Assembly: GCA_017934425.1 (NCBI GenBank)
Contig: JAGBJO010000014.1
Location: 1 to 47,751 of the forward strand
Length of the DNA: 47,751 bases
Source of the DNA: Ruminococcus sp.
Lineage (GTDB): Bacteria; Bacillota; Clostridia; Oscillospirales; Ruminococcaceae
Direction of reading: 5' to 3'
Each line of letters starts with the position of its first letter. The first letter of the stretch is position 1. The translations under genes were made by a program, and so were the position numbers. The notes under the pieces were generated by a model. That model was given only the letters and a program-made list of their open reading frames with translations, searched no databases and was not told the DNA's origin. Shown here one piece after another: positions 22,501 to 31,309 of the stretch.

Positions 22501-23876
22501 TAAAGCGAATTGGCTTCAAGTGCCTTTTCTACGGCTTTCAGGCGCTTATCCTTGTTGCGGATAGCTTTCCTTATCTTGCGGAATATTACGCCCAGCACCA
22601 TTTCAAATGCGCCTGTGCATACCGCAAAAAGCGCAAACGGAAGAAGTACAGATGATGCCGCAAAGCAGATAACGTTTCCTGTAATAACGTGGGCTACGGC
22701 TGTTCCGGCGCTGGCACATATACCGATAAGAAGCATGATACCACCACTCCAACAGAAGATATTTCCGTAGAAACTCATGATATGCTTGCCCTTTTTGTCA
22801 ACGATAACTGCTATCCATATGAGGAGTACTATCACCAGCGCAAGGATTATTCCCAGGGCGATCATGCTGAACAGATAGTGTACCATAGGCAGGCGGAAGT
22901 GAAGCAGTTCGCTCCAGTTGTTTATGGAAAGCGCCTTCTCGATACCAGTATCCCCCATACGGCTGCGGAGGTAGTTGTAATCAGCGGTCTTCATTGTATA
23001 ACCAAAAGCCTCTGTTGATGCATCAGAGTTCTCCTGGAGGAAGTCAACTATCTCGTTCACGGACACTGACGGGTCTTTCTTGCCCTTGCCTGCGATGATA
23101 TAATCGGCATAGTCAGCGGCTTTATCAGCGATGAAGTCGTTCAGGTCGATATTTCCCAGGAACACACGGAAAGCATGGCGGTCAACGTGGTTATTTGTTG
23201 CTTCGTCGAAGCGGATATTGTTATAAATATTATCTGAAACGGTATGGTCGTCAAAAGAACCGTCCAGAATGGTACTCATGCTTATATCCTCGATGCGTCT
23301 GCGGAGAATATCGCCGGAAGCGCCAAGTTTCAGGCAGAAAAGCAGGCTGAGTGCTATCAGGAAAAGTGCAGCGAATACTGATACTATAAACGCACCAGTC
23401 AGTCGGAGCGCTCCGACTTTTATGGGCTTTTTTTCCTGTTCCGGCTCAGCAGGCTGCTCCGGTTCAGGTTCGCTATAGGGTGACTGCTGAGGATATACCG
23501 GCGGAGGCGGTGCATACTGGCTCTGTACCGGGGGCGGTGCTATGTATGGAGTAGGTGCAGGTATATTATCCTGGACAGGTTCATTCACTATCTCCTGTGC
23601 AGGCTCAAGAACCGATTCCGGCTCAGTTTCAGGAATGACCGGCTCAGGTTCATCATTTCCGGCGTTGATAGCGTCGTTCAGGTCGCTGAGCAGACTGGCG
23701 GTCTCCTCCGGGATATCGGAAGTTTCAGTTTCGTCCTCAGGCATTTCAGTAGATTCGCCTTCCATAAGCTGTGCCTGTAGGGACTCGATAACGTCCATAG
23801 GGTCAACTTCCGTACCGCAGTCGGGGCAGAAGCGTGCTTTATCGTCAAGTGTCTTGCCGCAGTTTTTGCAGATCAT
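22500..23876 (-). CDS. Zinc-ribbon multi-pass membrane protein
   Basis: The 458-residue protein starts with a zinc ribbon (MICKNCGKTLDDKARFCPDCG, two CxxC pairs), then an acidic, Pro-rich disordered region with tandem PPPV/YAPP elements (about 35-155), then a transmembrane helix, a soluble extracytoplasmic domain and three more helices near the C-terminus. Proteins of this plan are common in Ruminococcaceae and have no assigned function; a membrane sensor is plausible. The start at 23876 follows TTAGGAGG, with a consensus promoter just upstream. Confidence 0.8.
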   Translation of the reverse strand: MICKNCGKTLDDKARFCPDCGTEVDPMDVIESLQAQLMEGESTEMPEDETETSDIPEETASLLSDLNDAINAGNDEPEPVIPETEPESVLEPAQEIVNEPVQDNIPAPTPYIAPPPVQSQYAPPPPVYPQQSPYSEPEPEQPAEPEQEKKPIKVGALRLTGAFIVSVFAALFLIALSLLFCLKLGASGDILRRRIEDISMSTILDGSFDDHTVSDNIYNNIRFDEATNNHVDRHAFRVFLGNIDLNDFIADKAADYADYIIAGKGKKDPSVSVNEIVDFLQENSDASTEAFGYTMKTADYNYLRSRMGDTGIEKALSINNWSELLHFRLPMVHYLFSMIALGIILALVIVLLIWIAVIVDKKGKHIMSFYGNIFCWSGGIMLLIGICASAGTAVAHVITGNVICFAASSVLLPFALFAVCTGAFEMVLGVIFRKIRKAIRNKDKRLKAVEKALEANSL

Positions 23877-23907
23877 ATAATAACCTCCTAACAAATCATT
23901 ACTTACT

Positions 23908-23936
23908 ATTATACCCTCCTGCCCAAGATTTGTCAA
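23908..23936 (-). promoter_or_regulatory. Promoter of the zinc-ribbon membrane protein gene
   Basis: Minus strand TTGACA, 17-bp spacer and TATAAT, a full consensus match. Confidence 0.85.
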
Positions 23937-23939
23937 CAA

Positions 23940-24210
23940 GCAAGCTGGAGCCAGCTTGACCGCCCCCACGTTGTCGCTCGCCTGGCTCGCTTACATTGTA
24001 GAAACGGTGCTTTTTCCGTCGCTCAACCGTGTTCTGCTTGGTACAGAGTTTGCCGGTAGAACGATAAAAAAGCAAATTTACAGAAATACTTCAATAGAAC
24101 TTAGTAACATTGAAAATTCGGTTGAGCGACGGCAAAAGTTTCGCTTCTGCCAAAGTAAGCGAGCGTAAGCAAGCGACAACGTGATATGTGGTCGAGCTGG
24201 CTTCAGCTCG
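23940..24210. repeat. Palindromic intergenic element, copy 3 (best preserved)
   Basis: Termini CACGTTGTCGCT (23967-23978) and AGCGACAACGTG (24172-24183). Inside, CCGTCGCTCAACCG on the left mirrors CGGTTGAGCGACGG on the right, so arms of about 65 bp pair with few mismatches. Outer CAAGCTGGAGCCAGCTTG and CGAGCTGGCTTCAGCTCG hairpins cap both ends. The centre of about 90 bp keeps GGTAGAAC and AATAGAAC boxes. It lies between mscL and the zinc-ribbon gene and contains no open frame with a ribosome site. Confidence 0.8.
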
Positions 24211-24240
24211 AAAAAAAGACCTGCATTTTTATGCAGGTCT
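24210..24240 (-). terminator. Terminator of mscL
   Basis: AGACCTGCAT and ATGCAGGTCT form a perfect ten-pair stem. On the minus strand a run of T follows. Confidence 0.93.
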
Positions 24241-24262
24241 GTAACAAATCATACAAATAAAA

Positions 24263-24691
24263 TTACTTCTTCTCATTCTGTGCCTTGAGCAGATCTCTGA
24301 TCTCGGTCAGAAGTACCTCTTCCTTAGGAGGTTCAGCAGGCTTTTCCTCTTCTTCCTTCTTCTTTCTGCCAAGTTCCATAGCCTTGTTTACAGCCTTGAT
24401 AAGACAGAAAAGAATAAGAGCAATAATAAGGAAATTAACTACTGCGGAAATAAATGCACCATAGCCGAACTCTACGCCATTTATCTTAAATGAACCGCCG
24501 ACTACCTGCATAACGCCGTTCTCGTCCTTCTTAGCACCGCCTGTTATAACAGCGATGAGGGGATTGATGAAGTTATCAGTAAGTGATGTTACGATATTTC
24601 CGAATGCTGCACCGATAATAACACCGATAGCCATATCCATTACGTTACCTTTAAGGGCAAACGCTTTGAATTCCTCTAAAAACTTTTTCAA
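24263..24691 (-). CDS. mscL: Large-conductance mechanosensitive channel
   Basis: Homopentameric pore that opens under membrane tension to release solutes on hypo-osmotic shock. The 142 residues contain the family-defining N-terminal helix and TM1 (KKFLEEFKAFALKGNVMDMA, then GVIIGAAFGNIVTSLTDNFI), a periplasmic loop, TM2 (about 80-102) and a charged C-terminal helix bundle. TTG at 24691 is chosen because AAAGGAGAGG precedes it and the protein then begins as in other MscL. It is 52 bp downstream of a zinc-ribbon gene and may be co-transcribed with it. Confidence 0.94.
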   Translation of the reverse strand: MKKFLEEFKAFALKGNVMDMAIGVIIGAAFGNIVTSLTDNFINPLIAVITGGAKKDENGVMQVVGGSFKINGVEFGYGAFISAVVNFLIIALILFCLIKAVNKAMELGRKKKEEEEKPAEPPKEEVLLTEIRDLLKAQNEKK

Positions 24692-24743
24692 ATTTATACC
24701 TCTCCTTTCTTTAGTATTCACCGCCGGGCAGCGGAGTTTCTAT

Positions 24744-26474
24744 TCAAACCTTCGGGAGTGACGGTATTTCTATATTGTCTTCCCTTGCGGTTTTCTTAGC
24801 TTTCATATATTCCGGAAGCTCGATAAGATCAAGCTCGGACTGATAGGGATTCTTCTTCTTAGGCAGCGCTTCTACTGCATGGTCAGCTTCACCCATAATA
24901 GACGTTCTATGCTCCGGCACATAAGCCTGGAGATCACTTGCATCTACTGAGTCTGTACCGCCCATTGAGATACGGGATTTCATATGTATGTTCTGTGACA
25001 GCCTGCTTACGTCCACCTGTGATGTTATACCCATTTTATCCTGAGAATGGGCAGTGCTGTGAGCCTCAAGGTCATCAGCGTTCACCTGTTCGGTCGCTTT
25101 CATATACAGTCTGTTGAATTTAGCAGCCTCATTCGGATTAAGGTCGGCAGCATCAACAAGAGGAGTATCGCCCATATAATCACGCTTTTTCTTCTCTGCA
25201 CGTCTGAGTTTGGAGAAGTCAAGACCGTCAGTGGACAAATCGCCCATACCGTCGCTGCTATGACTGGATTTACCGAAGAAGTCATCAGCGGCAGGCTTCT
25301 CGTGACGGGGATCCTTTTTGCCGTCGTCGAAGAAATCCCAGAAATCTGCTTTTTCTTCCTTCTTAGGCTTTTCAGGCTCAACCGGGCTGAGAGAAGGCAG
25401 ACCATTGCTCTGCTGCTGCATGGGTGAACTCATCATACCCTGATGCATCATACCGCTGTTCTTTTCGGTAGGTGAAGCCATTGGCGGCTGACCATAGATA
25501 GGCGAGCCGTTCTGCTCATAGCCTATGATCTGGGGCTGCATAAATACAGGCTGACCATAGATAGGCTGACCCTTCTGATCGTAACCTATGATCTGAGGCT
25601 GAGCATACATCATCTGCTGACCGGGCTGACCATAGACAGGCTGACCGCTCTGGTCGTAGCCGATTATCTGAGGCTGACCGTACATCATCTGCTGACCGGG
25701 CTGACCGTAGATAGGCGCACCGCTCTGCTCATAGCCTATGATCTGGGGCTGACCATACATCATATTCTGTGGCTGATTGCCATACCCCTGCGGAGGCATA
25801 GATGTGCCGAACTGCTGGGGCTGGTTCTGGCGGTTCTGCTGGGGGTACTGGGGCGCTCCTGCTCCAAACCCGCCAGACTGCTGACCGTAGCCCTGATTCA
25901 TGCGCTGAGGCATCTGCTGCTGACCGAAAGCACCTGGGTAAGGCTGCTGGGGCTGCATCTGCTGGTGCATCTGTCCGAAGCCTTGCTGCATGGGGGGCTG
26001 CTGTCTTTGCATAGCATTATTATTATTTACAGGCTGCTGGAAGGGATTCTGTCTTGGTGCAGGCGCTCTGCTGGTGAACTGTTCACCAGGAGCAATGTCA
26101 TCATCGTCCTCGTCAGCCAGTGAATTATCGATAGTTTTCGGCGGAGGCAGCGGCGCTGAACCGAGCGTGCCGAAACCCGATGTATCGGGTTCATCAAACA
26201 TACTGAAATCAAACTCCTCTTCAGTGTCATTAAGTTCGTCAGAGGTGTAAACTTCGGAGGTGCTGTCTGATGCAGGTCTGTCGCTTATGCAGAACACACC
26301 TGAACCCATAGTGAAACCAGAGTGATGCCCCTGTGCAAATTCTTCCTCCGTATGATATCCGCCCATATCAACGGACTCATATGTTACCTCAGAGGGATCA
26401 TCAAGATTACTGCCGCACTTCACACAAAATCTGAAGCCGTCTTCATTCATTTTACCACAAGCCGGGCAGATCAT
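24744..26474 (-). CDS. Zinc-ribbon protein with Gln/Pro/Gly-rich tandem repeats
   Basis: The 576-residue protein has an N-terminal zinc ribbon (CPACGK...FCVKCGS), an acidic region, a Gln/Pro/Gly/Met-rich low-complexity stretch (about 140-350) and a charged C-terminal region. Within the low-complexity part, a unit of about 20-24 residues based on YGQPQIIGY-[DE]Q is repeated four times in tandem, with very similar codons. No membrane helix is seen. The C-terminal part has recurring phosphorylation-like blocks (MGDTPLVDAADL, MGGTDSVDASDL). The composition suggests a phase-separating or adaptor protein; the function is unknown. Confidence 0.75.
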   Translation of the reverse strand: MICPACGKMNEDGFRFCVKCGSNLDDPSEVTYESVDMGGYHTEEEFAQGHHSGFTMGSGVFCISDRPASDSTSEVYTSDELNDTEEEFDFSMFDEPDTSGFGTLGSAPLPPPKTIDNSLADEDDDDIAPGEQFTSRAPAPRQNPFQQPVNNNNAMQRQQPPMQQGFGQMHQQMQPQQPYPGAFGQQQMPQRMNQGYGQQSGGFGAGAPQYPQQNRQNQPQQFGTSMPPQGYGNQPQNMMYGQPQIIGYEQSGAPIYGQPGQQMMYGQPQIIGYDQSGQPVYGQPGQQMMYAQPQIIGYDQKGQPIYGQPVFMQPQIIGYEQNGSPIYGQPPMASPTEKNSGMMHQGMMSSPMQQQSNGLPSLSPVEPEKPKKEEKADFWDFFDDGKKDPRHEKPAADDFFGKSSHSSDGMGDLSTDGLDFSKLRRAEKKKRDYMGDTPLVDAADLNPNEAAKFNRLYMKATEQVNADDLEAHSTAHSQDKMGITSQVDVSRLSQNIHMKSRISMGGTDSVDASDLQAYVPEHRTSIMGEADHAVEALPKKKNPYQSELDLIELPEYMKAKKTAREDNIEIPSLPKV

Positions 26475-26884
26475 AAATAATCACGCTCCTTTCCTCTCTG
26501 TACAGGCATAAAACAGCTTCCAGACCTCTCCGTGCCTAAGGGAGAATGTATGTGATCTGAGCTGTGAGGGTACGCCCGATATGATACACTATCATATATA
26601 TTTATTATAGCATTTGCCGCTGTTATTTGCAATAGTTTTCAAAAAGATTGTGCATATCAGTGCTAAACTTCCCCCAGTATTTGTACACATTTGACCCTGT
26701 TGACAATCGGACAGCCGTTCGTTTGTGTATTTTGCACAATTGTTTTCAAAATTGTCGATATATATATTATATACAGTATAGGCTGACATTTCATCGTATT
26801 TTTCGGTGTATATGCACAATTTATGGCTAAATTTCGACATAATTCAGCAAACTGTGTCTATTTTTTGAAAATTCCTTGCTGCAC
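26475..26884. other. Divergent intergenic region
   Basis: No gene is supported. It carries the promoter of the minus-strand zinc-ribbon gene (26604-26632) with a leader of about 120 nt, and AT-rich DNA up to the vanY promoter. Open frames here lack ribosome sites. Confidence 0.5.
26604..26632 (-). promoter_or_regulatory. Promoter of the repeat-containing zinc-ribbon gene
   Basis: Minus strand TTGCAA, 17-bp spacer ending TGC and TATAAT. Confidence 0.75.
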
Positions 26885-26913
26885 TTGCTATTTCGGCAGA
26901 TTTATGGTATAAT
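26885..26913 (+). promoter_or_regulatory. Promoter of the VanY-type carboxypeptidase gene
   Basis: TTGCTA (26885-26890), 17-bp spacer ending TGG and TATAAT (26908-26913). Confidence 0.8.
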
Positions 26914-26967
26914 ATGAAGGTGTAGAATATAATGCCGGTTTTTGACCCGGCAGAATGGAGTTGTGCA

Positions 26968-28059
26968 ATGCCAAAAAATAAGGTTAGTAAAGAAAAAAGC
27001 CTGCGCCGTACAAAGCGTTTGGCTGATATAGCTGTGAGCCTGTGTCTGGTGGGCGCACTGGGTCTTATCATCAAGGGAGCTGTTGACCGCTCCTCCACTT
27101 TGGGCTCATATGAGCGTGTGCAGAGCGATAATATCGCTGAAAGCACCACTCCTACCGAAGCTGCCCCCGACCCTAACAAGACTATGTATTCCCAGATATC
27201 TGTTGATACCAAGGACAAATTCTACGGCGACCTGATACTGGTAAATAACCAGCACCAGTACTTCTCTACCGGCGAGGAAGATCTTGTAAGCATACTTGAA
27301 ATGAACGACGAGACCGGCAGGGATTTCTTCAGCGCTGTTGACTATAGCTATACTATCATGCGCCAGGCTTATGAACCTATGGCTAAAATGGTGGAGGATT
27401 TTTACAACCTCTACTTCAATGATACGCTGATAATCTACGGTTCATTCCGCTCACATGAGTTCCAGCAGCAGCTTTATGATGCTGACCTGGCTGAAACAGG
27501 AAGCGATACCTCCACAAGAGTCGCAAAGCCCGGATTCAGCGAGCATGAGACAGGCTACGCTTTCGACTTCAGCGAGACTGTCAACAACGACTACCAGGGC
27601 ACTGGCGATTTTGCGTGGATAAACGAGAACTGCTACAAGTACGGCTTTATCGTAAGATACACCGAGGAGAAAGAGGACATCACAGAGATACGCAATGAGC
27701 CCTGGCATTTCCGCTATGTAGGTATTCCCCACGCTTACTATATGACCAAGAATAACCTGTGTCTGGAGGAGTACACCGACCTGGTAAGACAGCACCCCTA
27801 TGACGGCGAGCATCTGGAGTTCACTGATGATACAGGTGCGGCATATGAGGTATACTTCTATGCTTCGGACGACGGTTCTGACACTACCCTGCTGCCTGTG
27901 CCTTCTGATTATAAGTATGAGGTTTCGGGAAATAATGTAGACGGCTTTGTAGTAACAGTATACAAAGACGAAAAGTCCAGCCAGGGTACTACTCAGGCAG
28001 ACCTTGCCGAACCAGAAACCACACCCACCACCGAAGCTTCCGAAGAAACCGCTGAATAA
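26968..28059 (+). CDS. D,D-carboxypeptidase, VanY/M15B family
   Basis: Zinc peptidase that trims the terminal D-Ala from peptidoglycan stem peptides outside the membrane. The 363-residue protein has a basic start, one membrane anchor (about 17-37), a linker and the M15B core. The zinc site is SEHETGYAFD (His193, Asp200) and EPWHFRYVG (Glu244, His247). A C-terminal beta region and a Thr/Glu-rich tail follow. ATG at 26968 follows GGAG; the upstream in-frame ATG at 26932 is too near the promoter. There is no vancomycin-resistance cluster nearby, so a housekeeping cell-wall role is likely. Confidence 0.92.
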   Translation: MPKNKVSKEKSLRRTKRLADIAVSLCLVGALGLIIKGAVDRSSTLGSYERVQSDNIAESTTPTEAAPDPNKTMYSQISVDTKDKFYGDLILVNNQHQYFSTGEEDLVSILEMNDETGRDFFSAVDYSYTIMRQAYEPMAKMVEDFYNLYFNDTLIIYGSFRSHEFQQQLYDADLAETGSDTSTRVAKPGFSEHETGYAFDFSETVNNDYQGTGDFAWINENCYKYGFIVRYTEEKEDITEIRNEPWHFRYVGIPHAYYMTKNNLCLEEYTDLVRQHPYDGEHLEFTDDTGAAYEVYFYASDDGSDTTLLPVPSDYKYEVSGNNVDGFVVTVYKDEKSSQGTTQADLAEPETTPTTEASEETAE

Positions 28060-28254
28060 TGCGCAATTTGTAATGCGTAATTCGTAATGCGTAATGCGTA
28101 ATTAATGGTGTCGCCTTGCGGCGACGAATTTAAAAATGTACCGTCCGGTTATCGTACAAATGTACTTAACCGGACGGTTTTTGTTTTGTATGAATGGCGG
28201 CGGTAAACTTCCACTACAGAAATAGCCAAGCGCAATTACGCATTACGAATTAGT
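28057..28254. repeat. Terminator-bearing AATGCG repeat, full copy 2
   Basis: Same order of parts as 1922-2116: AATGCGTAATTCG array, GTCGCC/GGCGAC hairpin, ACCGTCCGGTT terminator, GGCGGCGGTAAAC block and inverted array. It too lies between convergent genes. The terminator stem is conserved but its loop differs. Confidence 0.75.
28140..28187. terminator. Bidirectional terminator after the VanY-type gene
   Basis: ACCGTCCGGTT (28140-28150) pairs with AACCGGACGGT (28168-28178), with a GTAC/GTAC inner stem and a following T run. Confidence 0.85.
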
Positions 28255-28933
28255 TTATTGTCAGCGTTCCGCCCTGCCAGTTTTCAAAGGCAAGCGCCTG
28301 ATATGCGGTATTCATGCTGTCGTCCATGAACAGGTCGCTTTCCTGGTAGTAGAAATCCAGCGGATACACGTCGCCGCTTTTGGCGTTCAAAGGCACTTCA
28401 AAGAAAAACCTTGCTATCTCGCCGTCTGTACCGCCATTGCCGTTGAACATCTCTGTGAAGAAGATGCAGCCAAGCTTGTTATCCATAAGATAATCCGTCT
28501 TGTTGTCACGCCACTCCATGCATATGCTTGAAGTTCTGTACTCTGAAGCATCGCCGACCTTATGCTTTACGGTAGTCTCTGCCTCGTCGAGTATCACCGG
28601 TTTCAGTTCCTCCGGATAGGTTATGTGCAGTCCGCATAATGCCCAGCCTTCGCCTGTTCCAGTAACGCTAAGGGGTATCTCCACTGTCTCGCCGGGAGAA
28701 GCTGTAACGTCGCCAAGCTTTAATATTGCGCCTGCCGGGGCTTCAGTGGTATCACTTTCGCCGCCAAGCGCCGCATCTCCTCCTCCGGAAGGGTTACTGA
28801 CCGCCGACTGCTTTTGTCCGCTGTCTGAGGATACTCCGGACAGGGTACTGCTGCTGTTATCTCCGCAGCTGCAAAGTGCTGAGAATGTCAGCACCAGTGC
28901 GGCTGTAAGGGAGACTGCTTTTGAAAAACTCAT
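28250..28933 (-). CDS. Lipoprotein with a cohesin-like domain
   Basis: The 227-residue protein has a lipoprotein signal peptide ending LCSC (Cys23), a Ser/Gly-rich linker to about residue 65 and one beta-rich domain to the end. That domain follows the cohesin pattern: LKLGDVTASPGETVEIPLSV at its start, GLHITYPEEL, then GCIFFTEMF, EIARFFFEVPLNAKSGDVY and a final GGTLTIN. Cohesins bind dockerins on cellulases; a single membrane-anchored cohesin would tether enzymes to the cell. The start overlaps the stop of the Clp ATPase gene as ATGA, so translation is coupled. Dockerin-binding residues cannot be verified here, and a solitary adhesin-like use of the fold is possible. Confidence 0.65.
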   Translation of the reverse strand: MSFSKAVSLTAALVLTFSALCSCGDNSSSTLSGVSSDSGQKQSAVSNPSGGGDAALGGESDTTEAPAGAILKLGDVTASPGETVEIPLSVTGTGEGWALCGLHITYPEELKPVILDEAETTVKHKVGDASEYRTSSICMEWRDNKTDYLMDNKLGCIFFTEMFNGNGGTDGEIARFFFEVPLNAKSGDVYPLDFYYQESDLFMDDSMNTAYQALAFENWQGGTLTIN

Positions 28934-31287
28934 TCCTCTGCCTGCTCCTTATTGTCTGTTACGATGATAGTGTCACCCTCGGCGGAAACGTGAATATTCT
29001 CTATCTCCGATGCACGGTCAAGTATCATCTGCGCTACCTTATCCTCTACCTCCTGGCGGATAACTCTGCGGATATCTCTTGCACCGTAGGGCTTTCCGTA
29101 GGACTTCTCAGCGATAAGGGCAAGTGCCTTGTCGTCATAGCTAAGGGTGATATTCTTCTCGCCCAAAGGTTCTTTCATCTCGTCCAGCATCATTGCTGCG
29201 ATGCTGCCGAAGTCTTCCTTGGTAAGCTGCTTGAATACAACTACCTCGTCAATACGGCTTATGAACTCAGGACGCAGGAAGTCCCTCAGTCCCTTCATAG
29301 CCTTGTCACGGGAGATCTCGTTCTCTGTGCGGTTGAAGCCAACGCCTACGCTCTTATCAGTTGAGCCTGCATTGGAGGTCATGCAGATTATGGTGTTCTC
29401 GAAGTTGACAGTTCTGCCGTGAGCATCGTCTATCTTGCCCTCGTCGAGTATCTGCATAAGTATATTCATAACGTCCGGGTGAGCCTTCTCTATCTCGTCA
29501 AAGAGTATAACTGAATACGGCTTGCGGCGGACTTTTTCTGTAAGCTGACCAGCTTCGTCGTATCCCACATATCCCGGAGGCGAACCGATCATACGGGCTA
29601 CGGAGTGCTTCTCCATATACTCGGTCATATCAAGCCTGATAAGGGGCTCAGTGGAATCGAAAAGCTCCTCGGACAGTGCCTTTACAAGCTCAGTCTTTCC
29701 CACACCTGTAGGGCCTACGAAGATGAATGATGCAGGACGGCGGCGCTTGTTAAGCTGAACTCTTGTGCGCTTTATTGCCTTTGTCAGCACCTCAACTGCC
29801 TCGTCCTGTCCACGTACACGGGCTTTGAGAGCGTCCTCAAGCTTCGCTATCTTCAGGAACTCAGTCTCGGCGATCTTGCTTGCGGGGATACCAGTCCAGA
29901 GTTCAACGACCTTTGTAACGTCCTCCTCGCATACCTGTACATTCTCGGCAATGGGACGGAGTTTTTCCGCATCATCACGCAGATGTATCAGCTTGCCCTT
30001 TACCTCGGCAAGTGCCTGATAATCCGGCTCAGTCTGCTCTGAAATGGTCTTTTCAACGCCTTCCAGTGACTCTATCTCCTTTTTCAGCTTGTTGTAATCA
30101 GCGATCTCTGTGGAACGTATGCAGGCGTGGGCGCAGCTTTCGTCAAGCAGGTCGATAGCCTTATCCGGCAGGAAGCGGTCGGTGATATAGCGTTCAGAAA
30201 GTACGGCGCAAAGTCTGATAAGGTAGTCGGAGATATGTACTTTATGGAAACTCTCATAGTAGTCCTTGATACCAAGCAGAACGCTTACTGTATCCTCGAT
30301 AGTAGGCTCGGTAACTGTTACCGGCTGGAAACGGCGCTCTAAAGCGGCATCTTTCTCGATATACTTGCGGTACTCACCGAATGTGGTAGCACCGATGACC
30401 TGTACCTCGCCTCTGGAAAGTGCAGGTTTCAGGAGGTTAGCGGCATTCATAGAGCCTTCACTGTCACCAGCGCCTACAAGGTTATGTACCTCGTCGATAA
30501 AGAGGATAATATTACCCTCCTTCTTGACTTCGTCCACAAGTCCCTTCATACGACTCTCAAACTGTCCACGGAACTGTGTACCTGCTACAAGTGCAGTAAG
30601 GTCAAGGAGGTAAACTTTCTTGTCAGCCAGATTAAAGGGTACATTTCCCTCAGCAATACGCTGTGCGATACCCTCAGCGATAGCGGTCTTACCGACACCG
30701 GGTTCACCGATAAGGCAGGGGTTATTCTTGGTACGGCGTGAGAGTATCTGGACTACTCTTGCGATCTCGCTGTCTCTGCCAATGATGCGGTCGATCTCGC
30801 CGTTAGCAGCCTTTTCTGACAGGTTTGTGCAGTAGCTTCCCAGGAATTTCAGCTCACGCTTCTTATCCTTGTCGCTCTTTGTTCTGCCGAAGAAACCGCT
30901 TCCACGCTTGCCGGACTTTTCCTCGCCCTCGTCGCTGCTTCCGGATGAGGAGCGGCGTGGTGACTTATCAAGAGCCTTTTCCTCGGTTTTTTCTGGTTCA
31001 GCAGTATCATTTGCGCCCATATTGAACATATTGGAGATGAAGTCAGGAAGTACTCCCGAACCGCCCATCTCAAAAGCGTCGCCGTCCAGCATATTCATCA
31101 TATGATCTGAGATCTGGTCGATTTCCTCATCGGTGATGCCCAGCTTATCCATATACTCCGCAACCTGGGGTATTTTCCTCTCTCTTGCACATGAAAGGCA
31201 AAGCCCTTCGTTTTTCTTCTCATTGCCCTGAACGGAGGTGATAAATACCACCGCCGGTCTTTTCTTGCAATTACTGCACATTATCAT
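28930..31287 (-). CDS. ClpC-like AAA+ unfoldase with N-terminal zinc finger
   Basis: Hsp100 unfoldase expected to feed ClpP or remodel proteins. The 785 residues contain two AAA+ modules (Walker [14 protein letters not shown] near 195 and [11 protein letters not shown] near 525) and a coiled-coil/UVR-like middle. Instead of the usual double Clp-N domain, the protein begins with a McsA-like zinc finger (Cys4, Cys7, Cys30, Cys33; [12 protein letters not shown]). In Bacillus that finger is on McsA, the partner of McsB and ClpC, so this is a natural fusion of adaptor-type finger and unfoldase. Start ATG at 31287 follows AAAGGAGGATG. The next gene overlaps its stop. Confidence 0.88.
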   Translation of the reverse strand: MIMCSNCKKRPAVVFITSVQGNEKKNEGLCLSCARERKIPQVAEYMDKLGITDEEIDQISDHMMNMLDGDAFEMGGSGVLPDFISNMFNMGANDTAEPEKTEEKALDKSPRRSSSGSSDEGEEKSGKRGSGFFGRTKSDKDKKRELKFLGSYCTNLSEKAANGEIDRIIGRDSEIARVVQILSRRTKNNPCLIGEPGVGKTAIAEGIAQRIAEGNVPFNLADKKVYLLDLTALVAGTQFRGQFESRMKGLVDEVKKEGNIILFIDEVHNLVGAGDSEGSMNAANLLKPALSRGEVQVIGATTFGEYRKYIEKDAALERRFQPVTVTEPTIEDTVSVLLGIKDYYESFHKVHISDYLIRLCAVLSERYITDRFLPDKAIDLLDESCAHACIRSTEIADYNKLKKEIESLEGVEKTISEQTEPDYQALAEVKGKLIHLRDDAEKLRPIAENVQVCEEDVTKVVELWTGIPASKIAETEFLKIAKLEDALKARVRGQDEAVEVLTKAIKRTRVQLNKRRRPASFIFVGPTGVGKTELVKALSEELFDSTEPLIRLDMTEYMEKHSVARMIGSPPGYVGYDEAGQLTEKVRRKPYSVILFDEIEKAHPDVMNILMQILDEGKIDDAHGRTVNFENTIICMTSNAGSTDKSVGVGFNRTENEISRDKAMKGLRDFLRPEFISRIDEVVVFKQLTKEDFGSIAAMMLDEMKEPLGEKNITLSYDDKALALIAEKSYGKPYGARDIRRVIRQEVEDKVAQMILDRASEIENIHVSAEGDTIIVTDNKEQAEE

Positions 31288-31309
31288 GTTGTTTTCATCC
31301 TCCTTTGGT

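Noticed and set aside
26592-26840. Small open frames in the divergent region before the VanY-type gene
   Set aside because: No ribosome sites, AT-driven composition and overlap with a consensus promoter.
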